Shown: positions 17,962-26,459, counted from the stretch's first letter. The stretch is DNA of 64,000 nucleotides from Acidobacteriota bacterium (GCA_028875575.1 JAPPDF010000067.1:1-64000); one strand, 5' to 3'. The notes: generated by a model not told the origin, from the letters alone. A program made the numbers and translations.

Positions 17962-18735
17962 TCAGAGCATTCGCTCCACGTTGCCGCAGACGCTGAGCGC
18001 CTGGCCCGTGATCGCGGCTCCCGCCTCCGAACAGAGGAAGAGGGCCATGTTGGCGATCTCGTCGGGGTCTACCATTCTGCGAAGCGAGACCTGCCTCAGG
18101 TGCTCCGCCTCCAATTCGTCATAGGTTTTCTGGATAGCCGCCGCCTTGGCGGCGATGACCGCGCGGATGCGGCCCCCCTCCACCATACCGGGCAGCAGGG
18201 CGTTCACCCGAATCCCGTGAGGGCCCTGTTCCATGGCCAGGCTCTGGGTGAAGCCCACCACGGCCCACTTGGAAGCGGCATAGGGGGTTCGCATGGGATA
18301 CCCCAGCCGGCCGGCCACCGAGGAAAGGTTGATGATCGAGCCACCTCCCGCCTGCTTCAGAAGGGGCACGGCCAAGCGGGCGCAAAGGAACTGGCCGGTG
18401 ATGTTGACGTCCAGGGTCCGGCTCCAGTCCTCCGGGCTCACCTCCTCCACCGGCGCGGTGGGGCCGGCAATGCCGGCATTGTTGATCAGCACATCCAGCC
18501 CGCCCAAATGAGCCGCCAATTCGGCGAAGACTCGCTCCACGTCGGCAGGGACAGCCACGTCGGCCCGGGTGAATCCCACTCCCGGAAGCTCCCGGAGCAG
18601 ATCTGCACCCCGATCCGCGGCAACGTCGCAGACATGCACACCGGCCCCCTGCCCCAGAAAGGCAGCCGCAATCCTGCGGCCGATCCCGGAAGCTCCGGCC
18701 GTCACCAGCACCCGTGTTCCCTCTCGAATCTTCAT
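17962..18735 (-). CDS. SDR family NAD(P)-dependent oxidoreductase
   Basis: 257-residue short-chain dehydrogenase. The nucleotide motif GASGIGRR lies near residue 14, NNAGIAG near 85, a catalytic serine in NLSSVAG near 135, and YAASK (Tyr and Lys of the active site) near 150. The fold and length are standard. It begins four bases inside the end of the 3-hydroxyacyl-CoA dehydrogenase-like gene, so the two are coupled. It probably oxidises or reduces a hydroxyl in the same pathway; the substrate is unknown. No signal peptide is present. Confidence 0.88.
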   Translation of the reverse strand: MKIREGTRVLVTAGASGIGRRIAAAFLGQGAGVHVCDVAADRGADLLRELPGVGFTRADVAVPADVERVFAELAAHLGGLDVLINNAGIAGPTAPVEEVSPEDWSRTLDVNITGQFLCARLAVPLLKQAGGGSIINLSSVAGRLGYPMRTPYAASKWAVVGFTQSLAMEQGPHGIRVNALLPGMVEGGRIRAVIAAKAAAIQKTYDELEAEHLRQVSLRRMVDPDEIANMALFLCSEAGAAITGQALSVCGNVERML

Positions 18736-19733
18736 GGTTCGCTCGTTGGTTGCTTGCCGATCCCCTGCCCGCGGCTTGCGTCAGGGGGCTCCGATTCCTG
18801 GTGGAACAGCCGCAGCAGTGCCAGAAAGCGGCGGTCTCGCTCCGACACCTTTGCTTCCACCACCTCCGGGGTGTAGCTGTAGATCCCCTCCCCGCTCTTG
18901 ACTCCGAAACGGCCCGACCGGACCGCCTGCTCCAGCGCGGCCGGAAGCTGCCGGTCGGATCGGACGTCCAACACCAGGTTCTCGAACACGCTGGCGGTGA
19001 CATCCAGGCCCGCGAAGTCGATGACCTCCAGCGGACCGATAGCGGCCAGGCGGAAACCGATGGTGCTCTTCACCGCCCGATCGATCTCCTCGGGATCCGC
19101 CACGCCCCGGTCCAGCAGGTCCAGGATCTCGCGCAGCATGGCAATCTGGATGCGGTTGACCAGAAAGCCGGGAACTTCCTTCTTCAGTTGCACCGGGGAT
19201 TTACCGACCTGTCGCAGCAGGGCCAGGGTGGCTTCGACGGCCTCGGTTCCGGTCTTCTCCCCCGGAACCACCTCCACCAGCGGCACGATGTGGGGCGGGT
19301 TGAACCAGTGGGTGATCAGCGCCTGCCGGGGACGGCTCAGATCGGCGGCAAGGTCGGAGATGGGGAAACTGGAGGTGTTGCTGGCCAGGATAGTCTCGGC
19401 CGAAACCTGGGGCTCGATCCGGCTGAACAGCCGCCGCTTGACCTCCAGGTCCTCGGCAACCGCCTCGACCACGAACTCGGCGCCCTGAACCGCGTCGGCC
19501 TCGGTCTCACAGACCCTGAATTGGGCCAGCGAGGGTTCAATGGCATCCTCCTCGCCGAAACCGGCTTGGGCAGCCGTCCTCAGGTTCTGCTCGATTCGGC
19601 CGGCCACCGACCCCCGCACCTCGGGCGACTGGTCGTAGCCGCTGACCCGGCAGCCGCCCACCGCAAAGGCCTGGGCGATGCCATGCCCCATGGTTCCCAG
19701 CCCCAGCACCGCGATATTTCTGATGGTGGACAA
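18732..19733 (-). CDS. 3-hydroxyacyl-CoA dehydrogenase-like enzyme
   Basis: Rossmann-fold dehydrogenase (333 residues from the chosen start). The N-terminus has GLGTMGHGIAQAF, the middle has SNTSSFPISDLA and the family motif HWFNPPHIVPLVEVV, and the C-terminal helical domain follows. The family includes 3-hydroxybutyryl-CoA dehydrogenase, L-gulonate/carnitine dehydrogenase and crystallin-like enzymes; at this size it may act on a free hydroxy acid. I chose a TTG at 19733, which follows GGTGAGGAG, over an ATG at 19793 inside the upstream gene. The gap to that gene is then 13 bases. It overlaps the SDR gene by four bases. Confidence 0.88.
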   Translation of the reverse strand: MSTIRNIAVLGLGTMGHGIAQAFAVGGCRVSGYDQSPEVRGSVAGRIEQNLRTAAQAGFGEEDAIEPSLAQFRVCETEADAVQGAEFVVEAVAEDLEVKRRLFSRIEPQVSAETILASNTSSFPISDLAADLSRPRQALITHWFNPPHIVPLVEVVPGEKTGTEAVEATLALLRQVGKSPVQLKKEVPGFLVNRIQIAMLREILDLLDRGVADPEEIDRAVKSTIGFRLAAIGPLEVIDFAGLDVTASVFENLVLDVRSDRQLPAALEQAVRSGRFGVKSGEGIYSYTPEVVEAKVSERDRRFLALLRLFHQESEPPDASRGQGIGKQPTSEP

Positions 19734-19746
19734 GAGTCGGTTCTCC

Positions 19747-21411
19747 TCACCCCCAGGGATCGGGAGCCAGAGCCTCCATGTCGGTGACCGCATCCAGCAC
19801 CACCGGACAGTCGGCCTGCAGGGCCTCCTCCAGAGCCGGGACGACCCCCTCGGGCTGCTCTACCCGGATGCCCCGGCAACCCAGGGACTCGGCCATGGCG
19901 GCGATGTTCAGGTCCCTGAACTGCCACATCTCCAACCCCTGGCGCTGCACCCCTCCGTAGGCGCTGGCGAATATCTCGGTCTCCTGATTGAGAGAACGAT
20001 TGTCGTTCACCACGATCACGGGATGGATGCCGTAACGGAGGGCCGTCTCCAACTCGGACAGGTGGTAGTAGAAACCACCGTCTCCGGTGAAGCAGACCAC
20101 CGGTCGTTGGGGCGCGGCGCACTTGGCCCCGATGGCCGCCGGCAGGCCCCAGCCCAAGGATCCGGCAGCCCGGATGTAGGTCTGACCGGGGTGGTGCAAC
20201 TCGATGTGGGTTCCGGACCAGATCCCCGAGTGGCCGGTATCCGAGACCAGGATCGCGTCCTCGGGCAAGGCCGATTGTATCTCCTTGCAGAGGCGCTCCG
20301 GGCGCATGGGCACCGCCGGCGACGAACGCAGGGGAGCCACCTCCGAACGCCATTCGGCCACTACCTGCTCCACCCGCGAGAGCCACCCGGAGTCGGGCGG
20401 CCGGGAGGCCAGGGCGGCATTCAACTCCTGCAGCCCGACCTTGGCGTCGCCCCACAAGCTGCAGAGGTTGGGATAGTTGCGGCCCAGTTCTCCGGGCTCG
20501 ATGTCCAGTTGAAGGACCCGAGTCCCCTTGGGCGGGATGCGCCAACTGTTGGTGACCTGCCCCCCGGTGCGGCTGCCGATGAAGAAAACCAGGTCGGCCT
20601 CGGCCACCAGCCGGTTGGCGCAGGCGCGCGAATAGGAGCCCACCACGCCGATGGACAGGGAGTGGTTCTCCGGAAGGGTCCCCTTGGCGTTCAGCGAGGT
20701 CGCCACCGGGATGGAGAGTTTTTCCGCCAACTGTCTCACTTCAGCCTGAGCGCCCGAAAGGGTGACACCGCCTCCGGCAACGATGACCGGCCGACGACTG
20801 CGACTCAACAGGTCGGCCGCCTGCCGCAGGCTGTCGGGCTCCGGTCGCGGGCGGATGGCCGGAAATCGAGCGAACCGGGACTCGAAGACGGGATCCAGGT
20901 CCGCCTCTCCCTCGATAGCCTGCCCGAAGTTCCCCCCGAGCTCCAGGTGAACCGGAGCCGGACATCCTGTGGTGGCTTCCCGGAAGGCCTGGCGGAGCAG
21001 GTCGGGCAGGCGCTGGGGCAGATCCACCTGAACATTGAACTTGCTCAGGGGCTCGAACAGTGGAAAATCATCCACTTCCTGGTAGACGCCGCGGTGCTTG
21101 CTCTCGGGAAGCCGGCCACCGGTGACGGCAATGACTGGGACGCCGGCCAGATAGGGGTCCCGCAGGCCTGCCGCCAGGTTGGCCGCGCCGATGGTCTGGG
21201 CCATGGCCACCCCGGGCTTGCCCGAGATTCGAGCGTAGCCGTCGGCCATGTAGACGGCCGCCTTCTCGCTATGGGCCGTGACCCGCACGATATCGAGGTC
21301 TTCCATTTCAGCCAGGGCCGGCGTCAGGATGGTGGGGACCAGAAAGACGTGGGTGACTTCATAGGCCTGCATGGCCTTGGCGAAATAGCGGGATCCCGTC
21401 ATGGGTGGCAT
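19747..21411 (-). CDS. Thiamine diphosphate-dependent enzyme (ALS-like)
   Basis: 554-residue enzyme of the acetolactate-synthase/benzoylformate-decarboxylase family. The conserved glutamate that activates ThDP is E49 in TAHSEKAAVYMADG, and the C-terminal ThDP motif GDGGF...NDNRSL spans about residues 443-475. It would decarboxylate or carboligate a 2-oxo acid. It lacks the transit or FAD-loop features that would mark a true acetolactate synthase, and there is no regulatory subunit gene beside it. The start ATG lies six bases after AAGGA. It is the first gene of the operon and diverges from the isomerase-like gene at 21.5 kb. Confidence 0.88.
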   Translation of the reverse strand: MPPMTGSRYFAKAMQAYEVTHVFLVPTILTPALAEMEDLDIVRVTAHSEKAAVYMADGYARISGKPGVAMAQTIGAANLAAGLRDPYLAGVPVIAVTGGRLPESKHRGVYQEVDDFPLFEPLSKFNVQVDLPQRLPDLLRQAFREATTGCPAPVHLELGGNFGQAIEGEADLDPVFESRFARFPAIRPRPEPDSLRQAADLLSRSRRPVIVAGGGVTLSGAQAEVRQLAEKLSIPVATSLNAKGTLPENHSLSIGVVGSYSRACANRLVAEADLVFFIGSRTGGQVTNSWRIPPKGTRVLQLDIEPGELGRNYPNLCSLWGDAKVGLQELNAALASRPPDSGWLSRVEQVVAEWRSEVAPLRSSPAVPMRPERLCKEIQSALPEDAILVSDTGHSGIWSGTHIELHHPGQTYIRAAGSLGWGLPAAIGAKCAAPQRPVVCFTGDGGFYYHLSELETALRYGIHPVIVVNDNRSLNQETEIFASAYGGVQRQGLEMWQFRDLNIAAMAESLGCRGIRVEQPEGVVPALEEALQADCPVVLDAVTDMEALAPDPWG

Positions 21412-21507
21412 GGGTGTCCTTCAGGTCGGACTTGACGCCCGGCGTCGCTGGCGCGAATATTACTCTGCCGCTGCCTTTAGACACAACCCCGTTGCTGAGG
21501 TCGAAGC

Positions 21508-22500
21508 ATGAGACAGGACACTCGGGAACTATGGATGTACGGCAATCCACCTGACCGCCGGGATTTCCTTCGGACTTCAGCCCACCTGATGCTGCTGGGA
21601 GCAGGCTGGAGCTGCGCCTCCGGGGGAGGCGGCGGCGAGACGCCATCCGGACAGGCGGAAGACAAGGAGGCTCGCATGAAACTATCGCTGTCGGCCCGGG
21701 TTGCGGAGAGCTTTTCCAACAAGGAAGAGGCCTCGTTGAACCTGGCGGAACTCATTGACCTGGCCCGGAACCACGGGTATCGGGCCCTCTGCATGCGGGC
21801 CTCCCAGGCAGGCATCCATTCGCCGCCCGAACAAGTAGCCGACATGAGCCGCCGGATCGGGAAGGCCGGCCTCACGGTCTCCATGGTTACCGGAGACTTC
21901 GCCGTGCCCCGCAACGACGAGCTGGGTCCGGCCGGCCTGCGCGACATCGCGCCCTACCTGGACCTGGCGGAAACCTTTGGAGCCGACCTGATCCGGATCT
22001 GCATGAAGAAGGAAGAAGACATTCCCTGGGCCCGGAAAGCCTCCGACATCGCTGCCGAGCGCGGCATCCGCCTGGCCCACCAGTCCCACTGCTCCAGCCT
22101 GTTCGAGACCGTGGAGGGCTCCCTTCAAGTGCTGGAGAAGGTGGACCGGCCCAACTTCGGGATCATCTACGAACCCGCCAACTGGATGATCGCGGGAGAG
22201 GATTACGGCCGGGAGACCATAAAAAGGCTGGGACCACACCTATTCAACGTCTACGTCCAGAACCACCGCCTCAATCCCGAGGGAGAGGGGATGGTCCGGA
22301 CCTGGAACCGAGGCCCGGTCCGACTGGACCACATCGGCCTGTGGGAATCGGGAGGGATCGACTTCGACGAGGTCTTCCAGGGCCTGGCGGACGTCCAATA
22401 CCGGGGCTTCGTCACCGTGCACCAGGCCTTCGCGGGCATCATGTCGGTGGCCGAAGCCGCCCGCCGCAGCGCGACGTTCCTGGAACCCTGGATGGAGTGA
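21508..22500 (+). CDS. Exported sugar-phosphate isomerase/epimerase-like protein
   Basis: 330-residue protein with an xylose-isomerase-like TIM barrel. The N-terminus carries a twin-arginine-type signal (DRRDFLRTS) followed by a hydrophobic run and a cysteine in GAGWSCASG that could be lipidated, so the protein is likely exported and possibly anchored. The barrel has typical metal-binding-region segments HQSHCSSL, IYEPANWM and TVHQAF. An inner ATG at 21676 would give a cytoplasmic form, but GAGG upstream of 21508 supports the longer start. It may act on a sugar or polyol in the periplasm. It stands alone between the ThDP operon and an antitoxin. Confidence 0.8.
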   Translation: MRQDTRELWMYGNPPDRRDFLRTSAHLMLLGAGWSCASGGGGGETPSGQAEDKEARMKLSLSARVAESFSNKEEASLNLAELIDLARNHGYRALCMRASQAGIHSPPEQVADMSRRIGKAGLTVSMVTGDFAVPRNDELGPAGLRDIAPYLDLAETFGADLIRICMKKEEDIPWARKASDIAAERGIRLAHQSHCSSLFETVEGSLQVLEKVDRPNFGIIYEPANWMIAGEDYGRETIKRLGPHLFNVYVQNHRLNPEGEGMVRTWNRGPVRLDHIGLWESGGIDFDEVFQGLADVQYRGFVTVHQAFAGIMSVAEAARRSATFLEPWME

Positions 22501-22526
22501 AGAGGGCAAATAGTAGTCGGGACACC

Positions 22527-22790
22527 TCAGAGGAGATCTTGGGGCTTGGTAGCCGGGTCTGCGATATTCGGGAAGTCCTCGTCCAAGGGCCTCAAACGGG
22601 ACAAGACGTCGGCAAGTTTGGGACGTTTTTGAACAGGCACGACGACCAGACAATCCCCTTCCCTGCTAATCCGCACTTCGTCTGCGTTCAATTCGAGCTC
22701 TCGCGGAATTCGAACAGCCTGGTCGCAGCCGATTCGAAACAGCCGCGCACGGTGCGCTGTAGTCGGTAGGTTCGGTTTTTTGTTCGGCAT
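22527..22790 (-). CDS. AbrB/VapB-like antitoxin (orphan)
   Basis: 87-residue protein with a SpoVT/AbrB-type swapped-hairpin N-terminus: ARLFRIGCDQAVRIPRELELNADEVRI is the pattern of VapB/VagC antitoxins. Residues after 45 form the toxin-binding tail. I chose the ATG at 22790 over a TTG twelve bases upstream. A VapC PIN toxin normally follows with a short overlap, but only the convergent isomerase gene lies there, so the antitoxin appears orphan or its toxin was lost. Confidence 0.7.
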   Translation of the reverse strand: MPNKKPNLPTTAHRARLFRIGCDQAVRIPRELELNADEVRISREGDCLVVVPVQKRPKLADVLSRLRPLDEDFPNIADPATKPQDLL

Positions 22791-22822
22791 AAGATCAGGC
22801 AAACACCACGGAAATTACTGCC

Positions 22823-22842
22823 GCCGCCTTCGCGGCTTTTTT
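22823..22842 (+). terminator. Rho-independent terminator
   Basis: GCCGC-CTTC-GCGGC followed by six T on the + strand. It would stop transcripts coming from the isomerase-like gene at 21508-22500, about 320 bases downstream. The stem is short, and the site adjoins a region of related palindromes, so it could equally be one of them. Confidence 0.45.
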
Positions 22843-22916
22843 GGAACCCCAGGCTGGTGCCCGCTATTCCAATATTTCAAACAACCCTGTCCCCCTGCAG
22901 CGTTGTGGGTTAGGGG

Positions 22917-23096
22917 AGAGCTGCGAAGCTGCGGTTGACGTGGTTAGCCAAGGAAACGCTTACTACAAGCCATCCTTATCGAGCAGCGTAGCTGCGGCTT
23001 AGGGTAGCCCCGGGTGGAAGCCCGGGGTCGTCTGATCCCGCGCTACCGTAGCCGCGTACGCGGCGAATTAAGAGCCGGGTCCCGGAACGCAGCGCC
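22917..23096. repeat. Compound palindromic repeat, copy B (inverted)
   Basis: Reverse-oriented copy of the tract at 8560-8866, lacking the tandem internal duplication. It contains GCCGCGTACGCGGC, CCCCGGGTGGAAGCCCGGGG, GCAGCGTAGCTGC and AGCTGCGAAGCT palindromes in the same order, inverted. It lies between the AbrB-like antitoxin and the hydroxyacid dehydrogenase. No gene is seen in it. Confidence 0.75.
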
Positions 23097-23154
23097 TCTC
23101 CAAAACAACACCAAGCAGTGGCGGCTTCTCAAGAGATCCCGGCTCTCGGCGGCC

Positions 23155-24156
23155 CTAATACCACCTGGCCTTATCAACCAGGTTGCGCAGGGGTTTGCCG
23201 GCGGCGAAACGGCGCACGTTGTCCAGTAGAACTCCTAGGTGGCGCTCGGCGATTCTGGGAGTGGCCGCAGCCACGTGCGGCGTGACGATCACGTTGTCCA
23301 TCTTCCAGAGCGGATGGTCCGGGGGAAGGGGCTCAGTCTCGAAGACATCCAGTCCGGCGCCCGCGATCTCGCCCGCTTGCAGCGCATCGGTCAGGTCTGC
23401 CAGGTCCACAATCATCCCACGGCCGATGTTGATGAAGTAGGCGTCCGGCTTCATCTGTCGAAAGAGAGGCCGGCGGAACAGCTTTTCGGTCTCCGGCGTG
23501 TGCGGGGCCGCAACCACCACGAAATCGCTGGCGGAGAGCAGGTCGGGCAGGCGGTCCGGCCTCCACAGGGCCTCCACCCCATCCGGGGCCTGCTGTTGCT
23601 GGGGATCCACGGCAAGCACCCGCATCCCGAAGGCCAGTCCTCGCCGGGCGATTTCGGAGCCGATGCTACCCAGACCGACGATTCCCAGGGTCGAATCCGG
23701 AAGATGCCGGTGGGCGCGGTCCATGCCGCTGACGCTCGAGGGTCCCAGGACAAAACCCGAGCGTTCGGCCTCCCCGCCCGCCGCTTCCCAGTGAGAGCGG
23801 AGCTGCTGCCGAATGTACAGGGGGAAATTGCGGGCGAAGCAGATGATGTAGCCGAAGACGTGGTCGGCAATGACGTCGGCATAGATCCCGCGCATGTTGG
23901 TGAGCCGGCAGGGGTGGTCCACCAGCGCCGGGAACATGTAGTGCTCCAGGCTGGCGGTGGGAGACTGTACCCAACTCAAACGCCCTGCAGCCGCCAGCAG
24001 CGGCGGCGTGAGCTTTCCGAAAAAGGCGTCGGCGTCGGCGATCTCCCGCAGGGCCGCCTCCTCCCCGTCGGCGTTCACCACCGACATGGGCCCGGCGGCC
24101 TCCACGATCTTTTGGAGCCGTTCCGCTTCAACCGCTGGATAAATCAGCATCTTCAT
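23155..24156 (-). CDS. D-2-hydroxyacid dehydrogenase
   Basis: 333-residue NAD-dependent dehydrogenase of the D-isomer-specific 2-hydroxyacid family. GLGSIGSEIA near residue 183 is the nucleotide loop; the active-site arginine is in INIGRGMIVD, the glutamate in DVFETEPL and the histidine in VTPHVAAA. It interconverts a 2-hydroxy acid and a 2-oxo acid in the cytoplasm. The start ATG has GAGGTG five bases upstream. Directly upstream on the same strand lie a truncated PIN toxin and a disrupted antitoxin. A distant paralogue lies at 52.6 kb. Confidence 0.9.
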   Translation of the reverse strand: MKMLIYPAVEAERLQKIVEAAGPMSVVNADGEEAALREIADADAFFGKLTPPLLAAAGRLSWVQSPTASLEHYMFPALVDHPCRLTNMRGIYADVIADHVFGYIICFARNFPLYIRQQLRSHWEAAGGEAERSGFVLGPSSVSGMDRAHRHLPDSTLGIVGLGSIGSEIARRGLAFGMRVLAVDPQQQQAPDGVEALWRPDRLPDLLSASDFVVVAAPHTPETEKLFRRPLFRQMKPDAYFINIGRGMIVDLADLTDALQAGEIAGAGLDVFETEPLPPDHPLWKMDNVIVTPHVAAATPRIAERHLGVLLDNVRRFAAGKPLRNLVDKARWY

Positions 24157-24171
24157 GACGACACCTCAGCG

Positions 24172-24258
24172 TCACAGTCCCAAAACCTGCCTGAGTCTGG
24201 AGAAATTGGATTCTTGCCAATAGCGATTCGAATCGAGAACAGCGCGCTCAGCTTTCAT
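24172..24258 (-). pseudogene. Truncated PIN-domain toxin remnant
   Basis: A 28-codon frame starts with an ATG that overlaps the antitoxin tail, as toxin genes do in these modules, and begins MKAERAVLDSN. This is the first strand of a PIN nuclease including the first catalytic aspartate. The usual I/VxxSA continuation is missing; after RYWQESNFSRLRQVLGL it stops. It appears to be what remains after deletion of most of a toxin gene. The sequence is seen directly; the family is inferred from the first eleven residues and the position. Confidence 0.5.
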
Positions 24259-24508
24259 CGGCCAGTAGCGCTTCGAGCTCGGTCCCGGTTAAGCCGTTGC
24301 CGGATGCCTCCTAGCCCAGGGTGTCCATAGTCACTGTCGAACGCTCCCAGGCAGCGCCGCGAAGCCGCTCATAGTGTTGCACTGACATCATCACGGCGAC
24401 CGAACGACCTTTCCGGGTCACCCTCACAGGCGCACACTGCACGGCGTCCAGCAATTTGCTGAAGCGGTTCTTGGCATCCGTTGCGTTGATCTCTTTCATG
24501 AAGGCCAT
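24248..24508 (-). pseudogene. Phd/YefM antitoxin interrupted by amber codon
   Basis: The first 65 codons encode a Phd/YefM antitoxin (NATDAKNRFSKLLDAV, then VRVTRKGRSVAVMMSVQHYERLR). A TAG at 24311-24313 ends it, but the same frame continues for 20 codons as EASGNGLTGTELEALLADES before TGA at 24248, which looks like the normal C-terminus of such antitoxins. A point mutation in the toxin-binding tail is the simplest reading. The DNA-binding half could still be made. The toxin gene that follows is also truncated, so the whole module is decaying. Confidence 0.6.
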
Positions 24509-24552
24509 TGCAGCGAGTGGAGCCTTGTCTCATGATTCGGACAACCCGGTCC

Positions 24553-25842
24553 TCACACCGACCAAGGCTCCCGATACTCCTTGGTCAGCATGGCGTTGGC
24601 TTCGGGGTCGTTGAGAATGGTTTCGGTCTTCGGATCAAGGTGAAGCACCCGTTGGGTCAGGTAGGCGATGTCGCCCAGATGGCTGAGTGCGCAGGAGAGA
24701 TGGGCCACCTCGGCCGAGGCGTTGGGCTGCTTGCGCGAACGCACGCAGTCCACGAAATTGGCAAAGTGCTCCTCCTTGCCGATGCCGCCGCGCATGCCCG
24801 GACCCTTTTCCTCCTTCTTGCCCAGGTAGACCTGAAAATAGCCCCGCCGGGAAAACACCATGAAGCCTTCGGTGCCGTAGAAGGCATTGCCGCTGTCGAA
24901 GCCGTAGCGGCCGTAGGGCGTCCAGCCGCGGTCCTCGTAGAGCAGCACCTTGTCGTCCGGATATTGGAAGGCCACCATCATGTTGTCGGGGTATTCCCGC
25001 AATCCTTTCAGGTCGATGCGGCTGCCGTGGGCAGTGATCCTGATGGGCAGGCCCTTGGGATTCAGCCCGAAACGGGCCATGTCCAGGTCGTGGCTGCCGT
25101 CGTTGCCGATGTCGCCGTTGCCGTAGTCCCGGTGCCACTGCCAATAGTTGTGAAAGCGGTTGGCGTTAAAGGGCCGCTTGGGAGCCGGGCCCAACCACAG
25201 GTCGTAGTCGACCCCGGGCGGGACCGGGCCGTCCGGAACCGGAGTGCGATGCCTGTGGCGCTGCAGGTTCCAGGCCTTGGACATCTTGACTTCCCCGATC
25301 ACCCCCGCCTTCAACAGCTCACCGGCCTTGAGCGTCACCGGGCTTGAGCGCATCTGGGTGCCTTGCTGCACGATGCGGCCGTGCTTCCTGGCCGTGTCCA
25401 GTATTACCCGTCCCTCCCGAAACACGTGGCTGGCCGGTTTCTCCACGTAGAGATCCTTGCCCGCCCGCAGCGCCCGAACCGCTATGGGAGCATGCCAGTG
25501 GTGAGGGGTGGCGATCACCATGGCATCGATGGCGGGGTCGTCCAGCAGATGGCGAAAGTCGACCACCACCTTGGGCTTGCGCCCGGTGGCCTGCTTGACG
25601 GTTTCGGCGGCGCGCTCTCGGAACTTCACGTCCACGTCGCAGACCGCCAGGCAGTCCGTATCGGGCCGCGCCAGGATGCGCTTCAGATGGCTGAAACCGA
25701 TCCCCCGCAGTCCGATGACGGCCATCCCCAGGCGGTCATTGGCGGACCAGGCGCGACCGGTCGCCAACACAGGGCCTAGCGCGCCCAGGGCGGCCCCTCG
25801 GGCCGACCGGGATAAAAAGGTGCGTCGGGTGAGTGGTCTCAA
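24553..25842 (-). CDS. Tat-exported Gfo/Idh/MocA oxidoreductase
   Basis: 429-residue protein with a twin-arginine signal (LTRRTFLSRSARGAALG) followed by a Gfo/Idh/MocA domain: GLRGIGFSHLKRI nucleotide loop, ATPHHWHAPI and a VEKPASHV segment with the catalytic-type lysine, then NGDIGNDGSHDLDMARFGL, where the HDLD matches the catalytic region. It probably reaches the periplasm with NAD(P) already bound. I chose TTG at 25842, seven bases after AAGGAGG; the frame stays open upstream to a GTG without SD. A close paralogue lies at 27.9-29.2 kb; the two share nearly all motifs. Confidence 0.88.
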   Translation of the reverse strand: MRPLTRRTFLSRSARGAALGALGPVLATGRAWSANDRLGMAVIGLRGIGFSHLKRILARPDTDCLAVCDVDVKFRERAAETVKQATGRKPKVVVDFRHLLDDPAIDAMVIATPHHWHAPIAVRALRAGKDLYVEKPASHVFREGRVILDTARKHGRIVQQGTQMRSSPVTLKAGELLKAGVIGEVKMSKAWNLQRHRHRTPVPDGPVPPGVDYDLWLGPAPKRPFNANRFHNYWQWHRDYGNGDIGNDGSHDLDMARFGLNPKGLPIRITAHGSRIDLKGLREYPDNMMVAFQYPDDKVLLYEDRGWTPYGRYGFDSGNAFYGTEGFMVFSRRGYFQVYLGKKEEKGPGMRGGIGKEEHFANFVDCVRSRKQPNASAEVAHLSCALSHLGDIAYLTQRVLHLDPKTETILNDPEANAMLTKEYREPWSV

Positions 25843-25887
25843 CAGAGTTCCTCCTTGGGAAAGCACAACTACCTGTCGTCACGCCGG

Positions 25888-26181
25888 CTACGCAAATTCA
25901 AGCGCTTTGAACGCACTGAGGTCGACCTCTTGCCGCGCCGCCCATAAATCATGGTTGTCTTGCATCAACAGCCAACTCTCCGGAGACCGGCCAATGACTT
26001 TGGACAGCTTGAGCGCCATAGTTGGCGTCACACTGCCCTTGCCGTTGATAATACGGCTCATTACGGATTCACTGACCTGCAATTTGTAGGCGAGTTCCTT
26101 TGCGCTGATGTCAAAGGGCTCCAGGTAAACCCGCTTGATGAACACTCCTGGATGCATGGGGTTATGTTGCTGAATGCTCAT
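25888..26181 (-). CDS. higA: HigA-type antitoxin
   Basis: 97-residue helix-turn-helix protein of the HigA/VapI family: HPGVFIKRVYLEPFDISAKELAYKLQVSESVMSRIINGK is the typical N-terminal XRE domain, and ALKLSKVIGRSPESWLLMQDNHDLW completes the pattern. It neutralises the HigB toxin encoded just upstream and represses the operon. Its ATG overlaps the toxin stop codon by one base (TAATG). The toxin-first order is typical of higBA. Confidence 0.88.
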   Translation of the reverse strand: MSIQQHNPMHPGVFIKRVYLEPFDISAKELAYKLQVSESVMSRIINGKGSVTPTMALKLSKVIGRSPESWLLMQDNHDLWAARQEVDLSAFKALEFA

Positions 26182-26459
26182 TAGTGATAGTCCTCGTAGT
26201 TGACAGCATAGGCGTCACCGTCCGAAAACTCGAATACGACACGCCAGTTGCCACTCACATGGATAGCCCACTGTCCCTCCCTGTCGCCCTTTAGCGGGTG
26301 AAGACGCCAACCTGGAATGTTCATATCGTTGATGCTGAACGCGGTGTGAAGCGCCTGCAATCGCTCCTCAATTCGCGCTTTGTGGGTTGGCTGAATACCA
26401 GCTGCGCTGCCGCTGGTGAAGAATTTCTCCAATCCCTTATGCTTGAAGCTCTTGATCAC
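26181..26459 (-). CDS. higB: HigB-type RelE-superfamily toxin
   Basis: 92-residue toxin of the HigB/RelE superfamily, expected to cleave ribosome-bound mRNA. VIKSFKHKGLEKFF at the start, GWRLHPLKGDREGQWAIHVSGNWRVVFEF in the middle and YEDYH at the end match the family, whose C-terminal histidine/tyrosine region is typical. I chose the GTG at 26459 because family members begin there and a palindromic operator lies 17 bases upstream; a TTG at 26498 would add 13 residues that overlap the palindrome. It is complete and paired with an intact antitoxin, the only whole module in this window. Confidence 0.85.
   Translation of the reverse strand: MIKSFKHKGLEKFFTSGSAAGIQPTHKARIEERLQALHTAFSINDMNIPGWRLHPLKGDREGQWAIHVSGNWRVVFEFSDGDAYAVNYEDYH

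Noticed and set aside
19678-21435. Long + strand frame under the ThDP enzyme and the 3-hydroxyacyl-CoA dehydrogenase-like gene
   Set aside because: It spans two genes on the other strand and has no family match or SD.
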